The notes beneath the pieces are model-generated. The model did not search any database, was not told where the DNA came from, and saw nothing but the letters and a program-made list of their open reading frames with translations. Source: Brienomyrus brachyistius (lineage: Eukaryota; Chordata; Actinopteri; Osteoglossiformes; Mormyridae). Taken from it: a DNA stretch of 64,000 nucleotides. Each line of letters starts with the position of its first letter. Within the stretch, counting starts at the first letter, position 1. Position numbers and translations under genes: made by a program. This document shows positions 1 through 13,141 of the stretch, piece by piece. The stretch is from positions 1,487,501 to 1,551,500 of the forward strand of contig NC_064540.1 of NCBI RefSeq assembly GCF_023856365.1, given 5' to 3'.

Positions 1-1204
1 GCTCCAAGGACTGGCTGACTGACTTCTCTCTGATCCTCACTCACATGCCACTTTGGACAGAAACGTCTCATAAATAAGCCAAACCAACACATTTGCGTTA
101 CACCTTTGTAGGTCTGACAGAGAGAGCCAATGAAGCGCGTGTCTCCTAGTTCGTATTCGTCTCTCAGCCTGGGAAACAGGTTGCCGTACCCTGTCCCCAC
201 ACTCTGAGGCTCTCGTGGATGAGCCTGTCCCGGAGCACAGCTGCCTTGTGCCGAAGGCAGGCCTCGCACTCGAACCTCAGGAATTTCCTGTTATTCGAGT
301 CAGACACCATCGGTCTAGCCGGCGGATCCATCCAGATTCACGGACCTTCCTAGATCCCCTCTCATTCCTCCCACTGCCGACCCATCTGTCATCCGCAGGG
401 TGGTTGTGTTCTCTCCAGTCTTTCTCTAAATTGAGCTCTTCTCACCCGTTGCCTCCCCCCCCCCCCCCCCCCCTTGTGGTAGCCTGTTTTCATCAGAGGG
501 GAACGTACAGCTGTGTGCAGGAAAGTGAGACTGGGTTGGGCTGCGTTGGCCTTCAGACCCATGAGTTTTTACACTATTTAGTTCATGCACTGGGTCATGT
601 GCTGTCAGGGTTGCATGTAAGAGGCCCATGAAATATGGGCCCTGTGAGTTTGGAGTTTATCCTGACGGGGAGCTCTGGGGGTGGGAGGTTCAGACTGTGA
701 TATTCGACGAGGCTTTGTACCTTTGCGACCCTTGTGTGTTTCCTTGGCGTGATTATTCTGCAACAAGTCTGAGTGAAAACGAAAATGCAAAACTCCCTCC
801 TGATGTAGATATTCCTGGAATGTTGGCCGTCTCCCGGTTTATTTTCTTGGGGCAGGATAGCTGCTTCTCTTATGAGAGGCTTATGAGACGCTATGAATTT
901 CTTTTCACGTGGGTTAACGTCAAGTTGAGGTAGGATGTGTGAGCCTCTTCCGGGAATAAATGTACCCTTAAAGTCCACGTGCGAGCTCCCAGCCTGACGC
1001 GTCTGGCCTGCTGCTCTCCTGTGATGTCTGATTTGCGTATCCAGTCCAAAGTCCTTCTGTACCTGGGATGTTGGCAGCAGGATGATAATGTACGTTAGTC
1101 TCCGAGTCCATAAAGAGGTTTGTTCTTGGATTGCGATGAGAAGAGTCTGGCTTGTGAAAGTGCCCCCCCCCCCCACTAACTGGTGCCACTTTCTTTCTCT
1201 GTAG
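1..1204 (+). other. Non-coding DNA upstream of the first visible pmepa1 exon (probable intron)
   Basis: No exon of a recognised gene is seen here. The next exon begins inside the reading frame of pmepa1, so the first coding exon must lie before the window and this stretch is most simply intron. It contains a 19-base poly(C) run at 455-473 and a second run at 1163-1174, just before the splice acceptor at 1201-1204. Open frames here, such as 628-933, show no family resemblance. Confidence 0.6.
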
Positions 1205-2643
1205 CCCAGCTGGAATTTGTGCAGATCTTAGTCATCGTGGTGGTGATGATGGTGATGGTGGTGGTGATCACCTGTCTGCTCAATCACTACCGGCTGTCAG
1301 CCCGATCCTTCATCTCCAGGCACAGTCAAGCTCGCCGACGCCACCTACCGCTGGCCTCTGTAAGTCCCCTGGGACGGGGGGGGGGGGTGGCTTGGCAGGA
1401 ATCTGCTGGGTAATGTGGTGAAGCCAAGCTTGACAATATTGCAAGGGAACGGGTCTGTTTCCGTACTTCACCCAGGCATTTTTAACTATCGGGGACCAGT
1501 AGCAGTGTTTAATTTGTTAGGAAAATACAGGAAATACCCAAAGGTCCAGAAGCCTGAGCATTTCCCTCCGACAAACCGCCACATAGAACAGACCTGAACA
1601 CACTTATGTAATTGTGCAGCATAACCCTAAATACTCCCCAAGTTTTCCTTAGGCTAGAGAATTGAGGTTTTTTTTCCTTCCAACTTTTTCTCACCTTGTA
1701 CCATCTAGTGGTGTAATTATGTATTGCATCCCCATCAATCATTTTATTGCAAGGTTTTAGCTAATCTACCTGACTACATCTTCCTCACTTATGTTTTTGC
1801 CATACCCCCCCATAGGATGGGAGTCTGTGGCCATCAGATGGACCTGGGTCCTCTAGTGGTGTCAGTGAGGTGAGGTGGTTTGTGAATTTTGTTCCTGCTT
1901 CCAAGATTTACAATAATGGGAACATATGCAATAGTTTGGCGGTCTCAGCTAACTGGTATTGAGTGTAATTACTGTTCGGTAAGAGACCGCATTCTGTCTC
2001 TGCTCTTATTGGTGCTTCTGCTGCTCTGCACAGCCTCTCATTGGCTGACTTTGCACGATAATGATGAATAATTTGCATTCGCTCCTTCTTCTGTTTTCAG
2101 CAGCAGGTCTACAGCCCCCGGCCCCCGGACCGAGTTCCCTCCTACCTGCAGAGGGAGCGTCTGGCCCGGTTCCAGCCCACCTACCCCTACCTGCCGCACT
2201 CCATCATTGACTTGCCCCCCACCATCTCCCTGTCAGATGGGGAGGAGCCCCCTCCTTACCAGGGGCCTTGTACCCTACAGCTGCGGGACCCCGAGCAACA
2301 GCTGGAGCTGAACAGAGAGTCGGTGCGGGCCCCCCCCAACCGCACCGTTTTCGACAGCCACCTGGCCGACACCCCGCTCTGCCCCCCCAGCCTCCGCGCC
2401 GGCGTCAGCGCCACCTCCGCCCGAGACTGCCCCGGGGAGGTGCGCGATCGGGGCGCGCCACCCACCTACAGCGAGGTCGTCGGGCACTACTACCACCCCA
2501 CGCTGTCCCGGCAGAGGCCGGCTGGGGCGCCACATCCCCCCGCCCCCACGCTCATGCACGGGGTCCTGCAGCAGTCGCACCTGGGAGGCCTGGAGAGTAG
2601 TAGCTCCCGCAGCAAGGAAAAGAAGCAGCCACAGCAGGTGTGA
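1205..2643 (+). CDS. pmepa1: Prostate transmembrane protein, androgen induced 1 (PMEPA1), 3' coding exons
   Basis: PMEPA1 is a single-pass membrane adaptor that recruits NEDD4-type ubiquitin ligases and binds R-Smads, damping TGF-beta signalling (known for the family). Three coding exons are visible, all joined in phase 0: 1205-1359, 1816-1869 and 2101-2643. Exon 1205-1359 carries the membrane helix ([19 protein letters not shown]) followed by a basic juxtamembrane stretch. The 54-base exon encodes [18 protein letters not shown], matching the small middle exon of mammalian PMEPA1. The last exon holds both PY motifs (EEPPPYQGP and PPPTYSEV-like [11 protein letters not shown]) and the Smad-interaction motif APPNRT, and ends ...[13 protein letters not shown] at 2641-2643. 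The N-terminal exon is outside the window. Odd point: the stop codon lies inside the first unit of a 40-bp minisatellite. Confidence 0.95.
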
Positions 2644-2860
2644 GTGTGACCGCGACCATGACCACAGCAAGTGTGACCGTGACCGTGGTCACACCCCGCG
2701 GCAGGTGTGAGTGTGACCGCGAGCATGGTCACACCCCGCGGCTGGTGTGTGTGTGACTGCGACCGCGGACCCACCCAGCGGCAGGTGTGAGTGTGACCGT
2801 GACCGTGGTCACACCCCGCGGCAGGTGTGAGTGTGACCGCGACCTCAGCAGGTGTGTCCA
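2635..2860 (+). repeat. 40-bp minisatellite overlapping the pmepa1 stop codon
   Basis: Units start with CAGGTGTGAGTGTGACCG and most end with CACCCCGCGG or a variant. The first unit, 2635-2701, is expanded to 67 bp. Units 2702-2741, 2742-2781 and 2782-2821 are 40 bp each, and a partial unit runs 2822-2860. The coding end CAG GTG TGA belongs to unit 1, and the same triplets recur at the start of the later exact units. Confidence 0.85.
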
Positions 2861-3632
2861 GGTCGGCCCCTGAGCACTATGAGTCCGAGGGCAGACGGGC
2901 TGCTTCACTGCACAATGACTGCACCTCCCCAATCTCAGCCTGGTCTTTATATAAACACGCACCCCTTACCTGTTATCTTTTTGCTTACAGCCTGTTCACC
3001 ACGCCATTGTGTTTTCTTTTCCAGCTATTTAATATTATAACTGTTCACTAGAGTTTCCACAAGCTGCCAGTATTTAGCCAGTTGCTTTTATCATTTATTT
3101 GAGATGCTGATGTCTTTAAAGCAAACAAGTCTTCCTCCATTTTTTTTTTTTTTTAAACTCTCTGCATGCATCCCCCCCAGGGGGGTGCGATGTCTGTGGG
3201 CTGGCCAGTTTCTCCCAGCCCCACAAGGTGGTCAATAAGCTGTCAGCCACTCTCCCATCCTGACCTGTGTCATTCATTTGTTTTTGTTTGTTTTTGTTTG
3301 AAAACACCCCCCCCCCCCCCCCCCCCCCAGTTCCTCATGGGCCCCGAAATGAATGTCTGGCTTCTCTCCAGCTCTGTGGGCTCTTGAGGCAGAATCGATT
3401 TCCCTTCTCATTTTCATGAAATGTTTGCACAAAAGTTAAAGTTAAAAAAAAAAAAAAACACAGACTGTTTATTTCACAAAAAGTAATCTGCAATATGTAC
3501 CATAAAAAGATGACTGTAAAGGGCATGGGTATTTTTGTAAGAGAATAGATTATAATGATGATTTCGTTCCTGTTTTGTCTGAAAGTGAAATTTTGTGGGG
3601 TGCCAACTTAACATTATTATACATTAACTGTA

Positions 3633-3705
3633 TCTATGTACATATGTATGTATGTATGTATGTGTTTGTGCGTGTATATGTATGTATATGCATATACACA
3701 TACAT
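3633..3705. repeat. GTAT/ATGT microsatellite in the pmepa1 3' UTR
   Basis: Imperfect tetranucleotide array of GTATGTAT type with ATATGC/CATATA interruptions. Confidence 0.7.
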
Positions 3706-6700
3706 ATATTGATATGGAAACGGAAAAAAAGCACGATTTTAGTTATTTATATAAATGTTGAAGAAAAATTGCACTATTTTTTGATAGGAAAATACTGAGA
3801 AACTTCGACTTGCGAAGGTGGGGGGAGGAAGCCCCTCTTGTGAAGGGTGGGGTTTGTGTGCTTGTGTAATGGGGGTTGAGAGGACCTTCCAATCCACAAA
3901 CTCCAGTTGAAGGTTTGTCTTTGCAGACAGCCCTGAGGCTGAGGCGCGTGTCATGAGTGGGAGGGAGTGGGCAGCGTACAGCAGCTGGTGGGAGTCAGGT
4001 GAGCACGTAGGATGCCTAGTGTAGAATTAGCACCGGTGACCTATAGTTGGTCACTTGTTTTTATTGAGTTTATACACGTATATAAAATACCTCAATCAAC
4101 AAATACTGCTATGTGTCCAGGTTAAATCTAAACTTGTACTTAATTGTAAATTCCCTCTGCTACATTTCATTTTATCTCCCCTAAGAATTTTCCTGAGGTT
4201 AATTGCTTAATTGTTTTGCATTGAGCTGGCATGACCTTAACCAGAGGTGTTAGTTATGCGTACAACCTGTAAGCTTCCCAGGCAGGCAAGGCTATTGGGG
4301 GGGGGGGTGTTGCTGTACGCTGCACTTGTCCTACATTCTGGGCTGCAATAACAGGCATCTCTTAGCACTTTAATGAAGGACGAGAGCGTCACAATCGCTG
4401 TCAGTCAGCCTTGGTCTCACTTATAATTATGCAACTGCTCCCTCTGGGGTTAAACGTTGAAAGTTAGTGAACTGTAGTCATGGAGGGGGGGGGGGAAAGT
4501 GTGGGGAGACTAATCAAGATCGGTCAGCTCTCTCCTCTCTCCTTGCATTTTTCCTCTCCTTTCGTTTGTTTACAGTAGCTTAAATCTGTCGACGATAAAA
4601 TACTTGAATCCAGTTTTGTTGTCATCCTTCTGAAAACGCTTGCGCACAAGCAGCCAAATGATTAATCTGGGCGTGTGTTTAGGCGGATGTGAGGGTGAAT
4701 GCAGTTCATGACCCCGAAGGGATGCTTGGGTAGGTTAGCTGGTCTGGACCAGAACCGCTTCAGGGAAGCCATCGCTGACTGAAAGGCACAGATTGGGAGA
4801 TGCATGTAGGCATGGAGGCGCTGCTGGGCCCCCTACCTGGTGACGGTATTTTTACATGGTCGGCTTCTATCTAAAACTTGCAGATGGTTCAATTTTGAAG
4901 ACAGTTTTCTTTCTTCCAATTACTTTTTTTCCCCCAATACTTTTTTTTTGCATTAGACTTGACTGAAGGGTCACATGGTTACATAAGCCCCACCTCCCTG
5001 CCTACCAATGCTCCTCCTACCCTCAGAATTGCTCTCCCTGTTCCAGAGATGCATGCGTCCGCAGCAAGTGTCTTAGGACACTGGGAAATGTGGCGTTGTG
5101 CGTGTTTGTGTCTGTGTGCCCCCAGACTGGGCCCACCTTGTGCCGCCTCCCTGCCAGGCAACCCAGGGTGAGAGACCCACCTAACATGGATGAATGGAGG
5201 TTTCCCGCAGAGAGCGTTGCAATATACCTGCTATTTGCCTTTTTGATAATGTAGTTTATTGTTTATCTTAGCTATGTAAAGGTTTTCTTTTTTAAAAAAA
5301 AAAGTTATTTGTGAAAAATTAGACATACTTATATTGTTTGCTGTATAACTTTCAAACTTTCTAATATGTACCGAGCGAGAGAATTTTGTTGCATAATTTG
5401 TCCTTTTTTTTTTTTTTAAATGTAATTTATTTTTTTTTTCGTAAAATGTAATTGGTCTTATTGGTTGATCTCCAGCACTGTTCTGTCTTTCATTGTGCAT
5501 GTTGGGTTTGTGTGGGTGGTGGGTGACACCGTGCTGTGTGACCGCATACAGGACCACGGAGTGCTGCGCTTATATTTGCAGAGACCGATGAGCATATATG
5601 CAAGGTTCTGGAGGCCAAAACATAACCCTGAGGGCTGTAGGTGCTCGCAGTAATGTCCAGTTAGGGTCATCTTCATCTGCATCGCATCTGACCAGGGGTC
5701 AGAGGACTGTCTGCACCGGTCGGCTCTGTAAATCACCGCCCGGCTATTTCTGATTCAATTAATTTGTTACCACAAGTTTGTCAAGATGTGTGCCTTTTTA
5801 AGGATTCGGTGGCTGAGATTTTTGTAAAGCATATTTTTAGTGCAATTGCTCTGGATTCTGTTGCCTTTTTCCACTTGAAAACCCCATCGATATATACAAT
5901 ACCAAAAAAAAAAAAAACAAAAAAAAAAAGAGAGAGAAATCACTATACATATTCACTATAGAACGACGTCAACTTTTAAGTATAAGCATTTAGACAGACG
6001 AATGAACAGACACGGGGCAGCAAATGAAGCCGTGTGGACGGAACGTGAGGGACAGAACCAAGTTTCTGACGGTGAGAAGGAAAAGGTTAACCTTTGCTGC
6101 AAGCGAAAGAATAGATGTTACTCGCGTTTGTTTGCCGCTGCTGCTTTGACGACGCTTTTGTAATTCTCGTTGAGACCCTCCCCCCCCCCCCCCCCGCCGT
6201 GCCCCAGCCCTATCCTTGCTGATGTAGCTCTTGTAGGTAGGTTTCTGGCTGAAAACACACATTTCCAAAGAAGGAATGACCCTTAAAACCCCTCCCTTTT
6301 TTAAGGGTCAGTATGACTTGAATATCGTTTTCTTTTCCATTGGTTCGACTGTTCCAGCTTCCCTCACCCTGCCTGCTTGCCCTTTAAATCAGGAACGCCT
6401 GCCTCTTTTATAGTCAATAAATCACTCGTGGCAAAGAACATGACAATTACCTATAAGCATATTTATAAAACAGTTCGTAAACTGTACAGAAACACAGTCC
6501 TGGTGCTTTATTTTGTTATGATGCTTTGTGTATTGACAGAGGTCATGTAATACTGTCCATATTAAACCAGTTATTCAATAGCATGTCCATACCGTAATGT
6601 ATTGCAGTAAATATATAGATGCCTACTATTGTCAACAATATTTGCTCACGTGTAAGAATTTTTATTTTAATTTATATTGGATCCTAAAAGTGTTACTGGG

Positions 6701-6787
6701 TTTGTATCTCTATTTGATAAGAGCAGGACACTGTCTATTTACAGATGCTGTAAATCTGATACATTTCAATTAGCTTACATTTAAACA

Positions 6788-6793
6788 AATAAA
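6788..6793 (+). terminator. AATAAA polyadenylation signal, probable end of pmepa1
   Basis: A canonical hexamer in AT-rich DNA, followed within about 30 bases by a T/G-rich stretch. It is inferred to end the pmepa1 transcript; cDNA would settle this. Confidence 0.5.
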
Positions 6794-8454
6794 ATATTTT
6801 ATAAAAAGTTCACTCGTTTGTTCGCTGGCTTTTTCTGGAAACAAATGCTATGCAGTGTATTTTGAAGTTTTGGTACGGCTCACTCTTAGCATACTAGCGT
6901 TATTGGAATACTTTCACATATTTCCTAGAACGACTGAAATTTGCGTGTGATCCTGATGGCTAATGATGATTTTGATTTTTATTCCGAAATGTAATTTTTT
7001 AAATCTTTAATTTCCTCTCTGGGTTAAATAATGAATTAGATAAAATCTTTACTTATCTACATAGTCGGTTAATTTCCCCACAAAACAGAGAAGATAAATG
7101 TTTCAAAATGTTACCGCTGGTGAGACAATAATTTGCATTGAACTATAATATGCATAACTGTGTGGGGCAGCCAATCAGAGCCAAGCATCTGCTTTCCGTC
7201 TTTGCTCATTCCTGCAGAAATATTTAATTAATGCCTTTAGCATGCACTGTTATATTTAGCCACTAGGTGGAACTCTACTAAAACACTACTTGGCACTTCC
7301 AGCACTTCCAAATCCAGAGCCCCCTGCATAGTTTACTTTTCTCTATATTTTTCCAAACTAGTTTTTTTGTGAAACAAAATGACTGCTGCCTGAGACTAAC
7401 ATGGGTTTCTCCCATGGGTTTCACGTCTGTCAGCTGTAGGATCTGAACTTTTTAATGTCCTGCACCAATCTGGTGCAAGTCACACAACAACAGCAGTAGC
7501 TGAGTAGCAGGTTGTATAGGAAACGTCTCAAAAATGCCAAGACTTGGATAAGAAACCGACAAGCAGCAGATCAATCCTTCATACACGCCCAACATGAGGC
7601 TTTAACCGTAATACTTTCTGAAAAATATAAATAGCCAAAGTCTGGGAGTGATGTAGCAGTAATAATATTAGTGCTCTGATAATCATGATTACACATTTGC
7701 ATAGTTAGCAGATTAATACCATTGTATTGTCCTCGGAGGTCAGTCATGATCTCCCAGAGCAGTTCCAGCCCTTACAGGCCTATGGAGATGTACGATTTAT
7801 TATCGGCTTGCTAGCTCAAGGGAAGCGTGTATTTACAGGAAAGCTCACCTCTGCTGAGCATTAGTTAGCCAATAGCCTGGTACTTAAACACCTAGATTGG
7901 TACTGAAGTCCAGGGAGGATGTTTGGGGAGAGAGTAATTAACCTGCACCAAATCGACATTAACCAGCAATTAAGCTGCACCAAATCGGCATTAACTAGCA
8001 TGGAAATCATGCTGTTTTTTTTCCCATCAGTAGGGCAGAACCTAGTGAAATGACTCCACAAAATTACTGTGGACCTCTGGCATTTATGAGTTTGTTATAT
8101 GCTGTTATTATGCTATCAATAATATAACCTGCCTTCTGAAGCTGCTTGCTTCCACAAGAGGTGTAGCCACTGTCCCTGACAGATGGAGACCAACAGAAAC
8201 TCTAACATCAAATGCAAAAACACAAGCATCAGGCATCATGACATGATCTCCTGCAATGTGTGAAACCCCCTCTGCTATTTGTACTATCTATCTGAGCAGC
8301 AGACACTTCGACAGCCCAAAGATTACAATTCAATCATTTTGTCCATTTGCTGACCCTGCTTTTAACCCTGTAAGAAGATAGAAGATGGATGGATGGATAC
8401 TGACATTAAATGGTTACTATGTAAACAATTGAAGTTAAGTACAATGCTTTAGGA

Positions 8455-8647
8455 CAGTGGTGGCCAATCTTATCTGCAAAGGGCAGGTGTGTGTGCAGAT
8501 TTTCGCTGCAACTCCCTAATTGGACTACTAATTAGAGGACTGATTGACTGACAAGTCCTCACACCTGGGTTTGACCAGCTGACCTAAAGGTTATCACAAA
8601 AACCTGCACACACACCGGCCCTTTGTGGATAAGATTGGCAACCCCTG
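8455..8647. mobile_element. hAT-type MITE, 193 bp, with 8-bp target duplication
   Basis: Near-perfect terminal inverted repeats of about 30 bp. The left end is CAGTGGTGGCCAATCTTATC; the right end read in reverse is CAGGGGTTGCCAATCTTATC. Both continue into a shared AAAGGGC. The element is flanked by the exact 8-bp direct repeat CTTTAGGA at 8447-8454 and 8648-8655. Eight-base duplications and CAG-starting ends fit hAT elements. It is too short to code for a transposase. Confidence 0.88.
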
Positions 8648-9382
8648 CTTTAGGATGTGGGAAGCATTTAGCAACAAGCATTTTGTACCGTAAAGGTACT
8701 CTACAGTGAATGTACAATATGTTTTATTTGCTTTTATTCCTGATTTATTATTTTGACTAACGATAATGTGGCTAGAATTTATTGGGGGAAAGTAATACTT
8801 TACTAATTCTAATGTAGAGAAACATTGCCAAAGTTAATGGCAAAGTACATCCAAAAACTGCAAACGCTGTTCTGTAATGTGCTTTTCCTTGTTGATTGTT
8901 TTTGGAGCTGAGATGTTTTTCTATATTACTTATTTCTGCACTGTGCTCCCTTCATCGCAGGGATGAATTCAAGCTTTGGTAGAAACATCACATAAACATT
9001 TAATTATTACCTAGTGGCCACGGGTAATAGAAGTGTGCAGCTGTGTTTATAGATTTACAATGCTTACAAATTTATAGATCTCTCACTAATGCTGCGGGTA
9101 GAACAAGCAAGTCATCGAGTCAATAAGCACCATAACAACATCTCCGTAACCTTATTCTCTCCATTCCAGTTCAATCCCGAATGATGGAAGGACAATTCAC
9201 AGTGTGACTTATACAAAGGGGTCTCTATTAAAAACTGAATACAAATCACAGAAGAAATATAAGGACCACAAGGGGTCAAAACAAATGAGTGTAAAGTATA
9301 AGGAGTAAATGGGGGTTAAACCTAACAGGGACATGACAAAGGACAGGCGTGGGTCGTTGCTAGTTACGTGCAAACACTAGAG

Positions 9383-9545
9383 CAGGGGTCACCAACCTTT
9401 TTGAAACTGAGAGGTACTTCACGGGTACTGAGCCATACGAAAAAAAAAAAAAACTATCACAGTACTTCGATAGCCACTTTATTAGGTACACTTTTATATT
9501 GCTAGGTATGGCCCTCTTTAGCCATCAGAATCACTTCAGAGACGC
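9383..9545. mobile_element. DNA-transposon fragments (hAT-like end, then Tc1-like end)
   Basis: 9383-9435 begins CAGGGGTCACCAACCTTTTT, a common hAT-type terminus in vertebrate repeats. 9468-9545 reads GCCACTTTATTAGGTACAC, a reversed terminus of the same Tc1-like family that occurs at 47514-48641. A poly(A) run separates them. Neither has a visible partner end. Confidence 0.5.
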
Positions 9546-12500
9546 CTTTCTGCACGCCACTTTTGGGCTGATCTGTTTTTTTTCAGGTTTGTGTCTTTTC
9601 TGTTAGCTTTAACGAGTCTGGCGATTTTCTTATAAACACCTTATTTATTTTTTCATTTCCCACAGGACATCCTCTGACTTGATGTTTTTCGCTTATTGCA
9701 CCATTCCCTGTAAATTCTACACCAGGGGTACACAGGCTTAATTTTATCCAAGAGCAAAAATCCAGCATTCACACAAAGCCAAGGTCAACTACTGTACTTC
9801 TGATTTCACTGATTGCGGGGTGGGGTGATTGGGGGGGGGGAGGGGGTAGGGAGGGGGGTGTTCCTTCAGTAGATTTTGACAATTGGTGGATTGGCATCCC
9901 AGTAAATATCACTGAGCACGGTCCTGATTACACCCCAGCTAACAGGGAACGTTCCCAGAACTTTAAACAATGAAATGAGAAGGTCTTCTCAAAACTGCCA
10001 GTTAGCGGTCTTACTGTAACATCAATGGAACATTATTTCCAAATTTAATAAAGGTTGTGTCAATGGCCAGACAATAACATCATTACTTGCACATCTTTTT
10101 AACGTAAGTAATCTTGAAAAATGTTGTTTTATTTTATGAAAGTGCTGTATGGTCATACAGTAAACACACCCTCCAGCCTTTACCGCCGGACCTTAGCGAC
10201 ATTCGAGCTGCAGTGCTTCCTGCTAGCCTCCAATGCCCCTCATTACCTACCTTAGCCGCTAATCGTGAGGGCTGCCAACTTACCGTTCACCCGGCTTTCT
10301 CTTCCTTTGGGATCGCTTGCAGGGCGCAGCCTTGTGGTGAGAAGGAGGAGCAGGAAAACCGCGATTCTGCTGTACCTAAACTTTCCCTTTCGCTACTTTG
10401 GCCTCGAATTGGCCTCTTCAGTCATCGGCGAGCAGGCTGCAGACATGAACAGTACCCTGAGTAGAGGATGCAATGCTTGAGAGAATTTTTTTCCTGGGGT
10501 TTTTCTTTTAAATTACATTATAAAAAATGATTACCCTGACCTGTAAAGCGACTTCCTGACTCCTTCTGCAAGAGCCCACAGCATTGATGCATATCTTTGA
10601 ATTTTTTGCAGTGTTGGCTATTCATGTAGCCAGTCTCGAGGTTTATGTTCCCATTCTATGAGAAGTGCACACAATGGCATCATGTCAAGTTCACCGATGT
10701 GCTCTTAGTCCTCTACGGGGGTTTCGTCACTGCATGCGAGGGTAAGACCGGTCTGAGGCTGCCTCAGCTGGCTTAGGCAGATTCCCAGCTCAGCATGGGT
10801 CATTGTTAAAGGGGAGTCTGTCCCTGTGGCGATATAGTTATTTCTATCAGTGTCCTGTTTTATACAAAACTGAGAGACACCGATTGACCTGACTGCATTT
10901 CATGCTCTTAACTCCAGAGGTATGAGGCCACAACAATCCACGGTGAACCAGCCGGCTGCCCATGCCTGGAAGATAACAATGTATGTATTTCTTACCTACA
11001 TTGTGAGTGGATTTGGTAATCACATACTGTAAAATGATAACCGTCATTTGTCATCAGCATATGGAATATTCTAGAGCTCATTGCACTGAAGTACCCTGAT
11101 AAAAGGTAATGCACAATGGCGTTAGATTGGGGTCACTGACCATATGGATCTGGTCCTGCTTATCCGGCATGTGCTCATTTTTAATGCGTCACTTCTCTGC
11201 CATTGACTAACTGCCCCTAGTCTGTTGCTCTCTGAACAAATATTCTTTGGTACTGTGCCCACTATTACATTATCTCACTGGGTACTTGGGAGAGAAAAAC
11301 CGTTGTGATTCACCTCCTGCAGTCCCAGGAACCTGGCAGTATGTCAGCAGATCGTTGGTCGTTGACCTTGTGGCTTTACCACAGCTTCAGTCTTCTGCGG
11401 AATGGTCCTTTGTACCCCTCAGATGTTACCATGCTCTGCTGTTTGGAGGGTCGTCCCTCTGCCCCTGATTCTGCGGCTCATTTCATCCCGGTTGAACTCT
11501 GTGTCCATCTTAATGCAGACAAATGACTTTATGGCTGTTTCTTGAAGAAGTGAGGGTCTGACCTCAGTTGTAGGCCTTCGGTCTTAATACCAGTAACTGA
11601 AAACATAAATAAATGAATATAAGTCAATTTAATTAAAGACAGAGAAAAAACACTGTACGATATGTTGTTAAACACTGCAGTATATGAGATGTTTCCAGTC
11701 GCGATCGCTATAGAGACTGTAAGCATGGCTACTGCCATCGCCCAACATCGGTAGAGAATAACTTTCCACTGCCACGCCCCCTGCTGGTGAACTACGATGG
11801 GAACGATGTGCATTGGTCTTGTTTCCATTTGAATGGGTTGAATAAATTTGCTGTGTATTCAATCTTCATTTACTTAGATTTGTAGAAGATCACTATATTA
11901 ACTGTTGATTTTCCTGGGATGGGTGGGCATTTTCCTGGTGCTTGGGCTGGCAAAAAACCGATCGTGAGAGTTCCTGATAAACCAGGGCTGATTTTTAATC
12001 CCACTAACTTTATCTCTGGGCATACTGGACAGGACCAACGTGTGCTTCAATTTTTGGACCTTACCTACTAATCTGTGATTACTTACTGGTGAAGCCAAGT
12101 TCAAATTCAAATTGTCTACACGGTTTTACTTAGTACAATGTGCCGTGAAGTGCTTGCTCCCCTGACTCCAAGACTGTAATTTAGCAAGAAAGAAAAAAAT
12201 ATTAAAAAGTTAAAAGAGGATGTTAGAAAGAAAACTATGAAAGTGCATATTTCTACATAAAATGGGCCAGCAAGGCTGCCCCAGTGATCACACCTTCTAG
12301 CAGGCTGGAGTGTAGCTGTAGTATTGTGTATTCTGCTGAGTAACACAAACCAGCTTGGCTGCGAAAAAAGAACTAAGTCAAAGTTCATTTGCAATATGGT
12401 TTCAAGTGGAAGTTCCTTCCTTTTACATAACAGATAAGCTTTGAACTAAACATTTCATGAGAGACTAACGCTACACTTAATCAACCACCTCCTCTCATGT

Positions 12501-13141
12501 CACGAGCCTGATCCTTAGTACATCAGTACCTTTATCTAATACTTTTTCTAGTATTTAATTTAAATAGTATTTTGTACCTTTAAGAAACAATTCTAGGTTG
12601 GTACATTTATTTGCGTTCATTATACGCAGCAGTGAAATACACATACTGTAGTACAGGGTATCATACACTAATGCTGAAATATTTTAACCTATTGCACTCC
12701 ACCGATATCCATCCGGTTTGACAATGATCGGGTTCCAATCAGGAAGGCTTTCGGTGTAGAGAAACTGTTTTCCTGTGGCCTCTATCAAGATCTCCATGTT
12801 AAACACATTTGGGGATTTTAGGTTTTGTTTATTTGAATTACAGTAACTTTCTGCTGCCACACCACCTGCTAGTGACCTGGGATAAAATGTTGATACTTTT
12901 AGTCATACTTGCAGTTGAGTAAGTATAATAAATGCTTTATATTAAATTGACATTTATTTTAATGTAACAGTGACAAGATAGTGAGCCATTTGGAATGGCC
13001 TGTTATTTTGCATTAATTGGTCATAATACGTGATCTGATCTTCACTCTGATCTTCAAGATACAATAATGAACAAATACAAGCTGTTTAACTAATAATACA
13101 CAAACTGTTTTGTTCTTGTATACAATGAATACATCATTCAA

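Larger units (their letters stand above)
2644..6820 (+). other. Long 3' untranslated region of pmepa1 (inferred)
   Basis: No open gene follows the stop codon. The first well-placed AATAAA after AT-rich, T-rich sequence is at 6788-6793, which gives a 3' UTR of about 4.1 kb. A long 3' UTR is known for PMEPA1 in mammals. The region contains a 22-base poly(C) at 3307-3328, a poly(A) near 3446, a GTAT/GTATAT microsatellite near 3633-3700 and a 16-base poly(C) at 6180-6195. Earlier AATAAA motifs (for example near 6415) could serve as alternative ends. Confidence 0.5.

Noticed and set aside
628..933. 101-codon open frame before the pmepa1 exon
   Set aside because: No splice context, no recognisable family, and composition like the surrounding intron; most likely accidental.
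2275..2670. 131-codon open frame antisense to the last pmepa1 exon
   Set aside because: A shadow of a GC-rich, proline-rich coding exon on the other strand.
10114..10464. 116-codon open frame in the pmepa1-pck1 spacer
   Set aside because: Low-complexity, with no known motif and no supporting exon structure; only a GC-richer patch.
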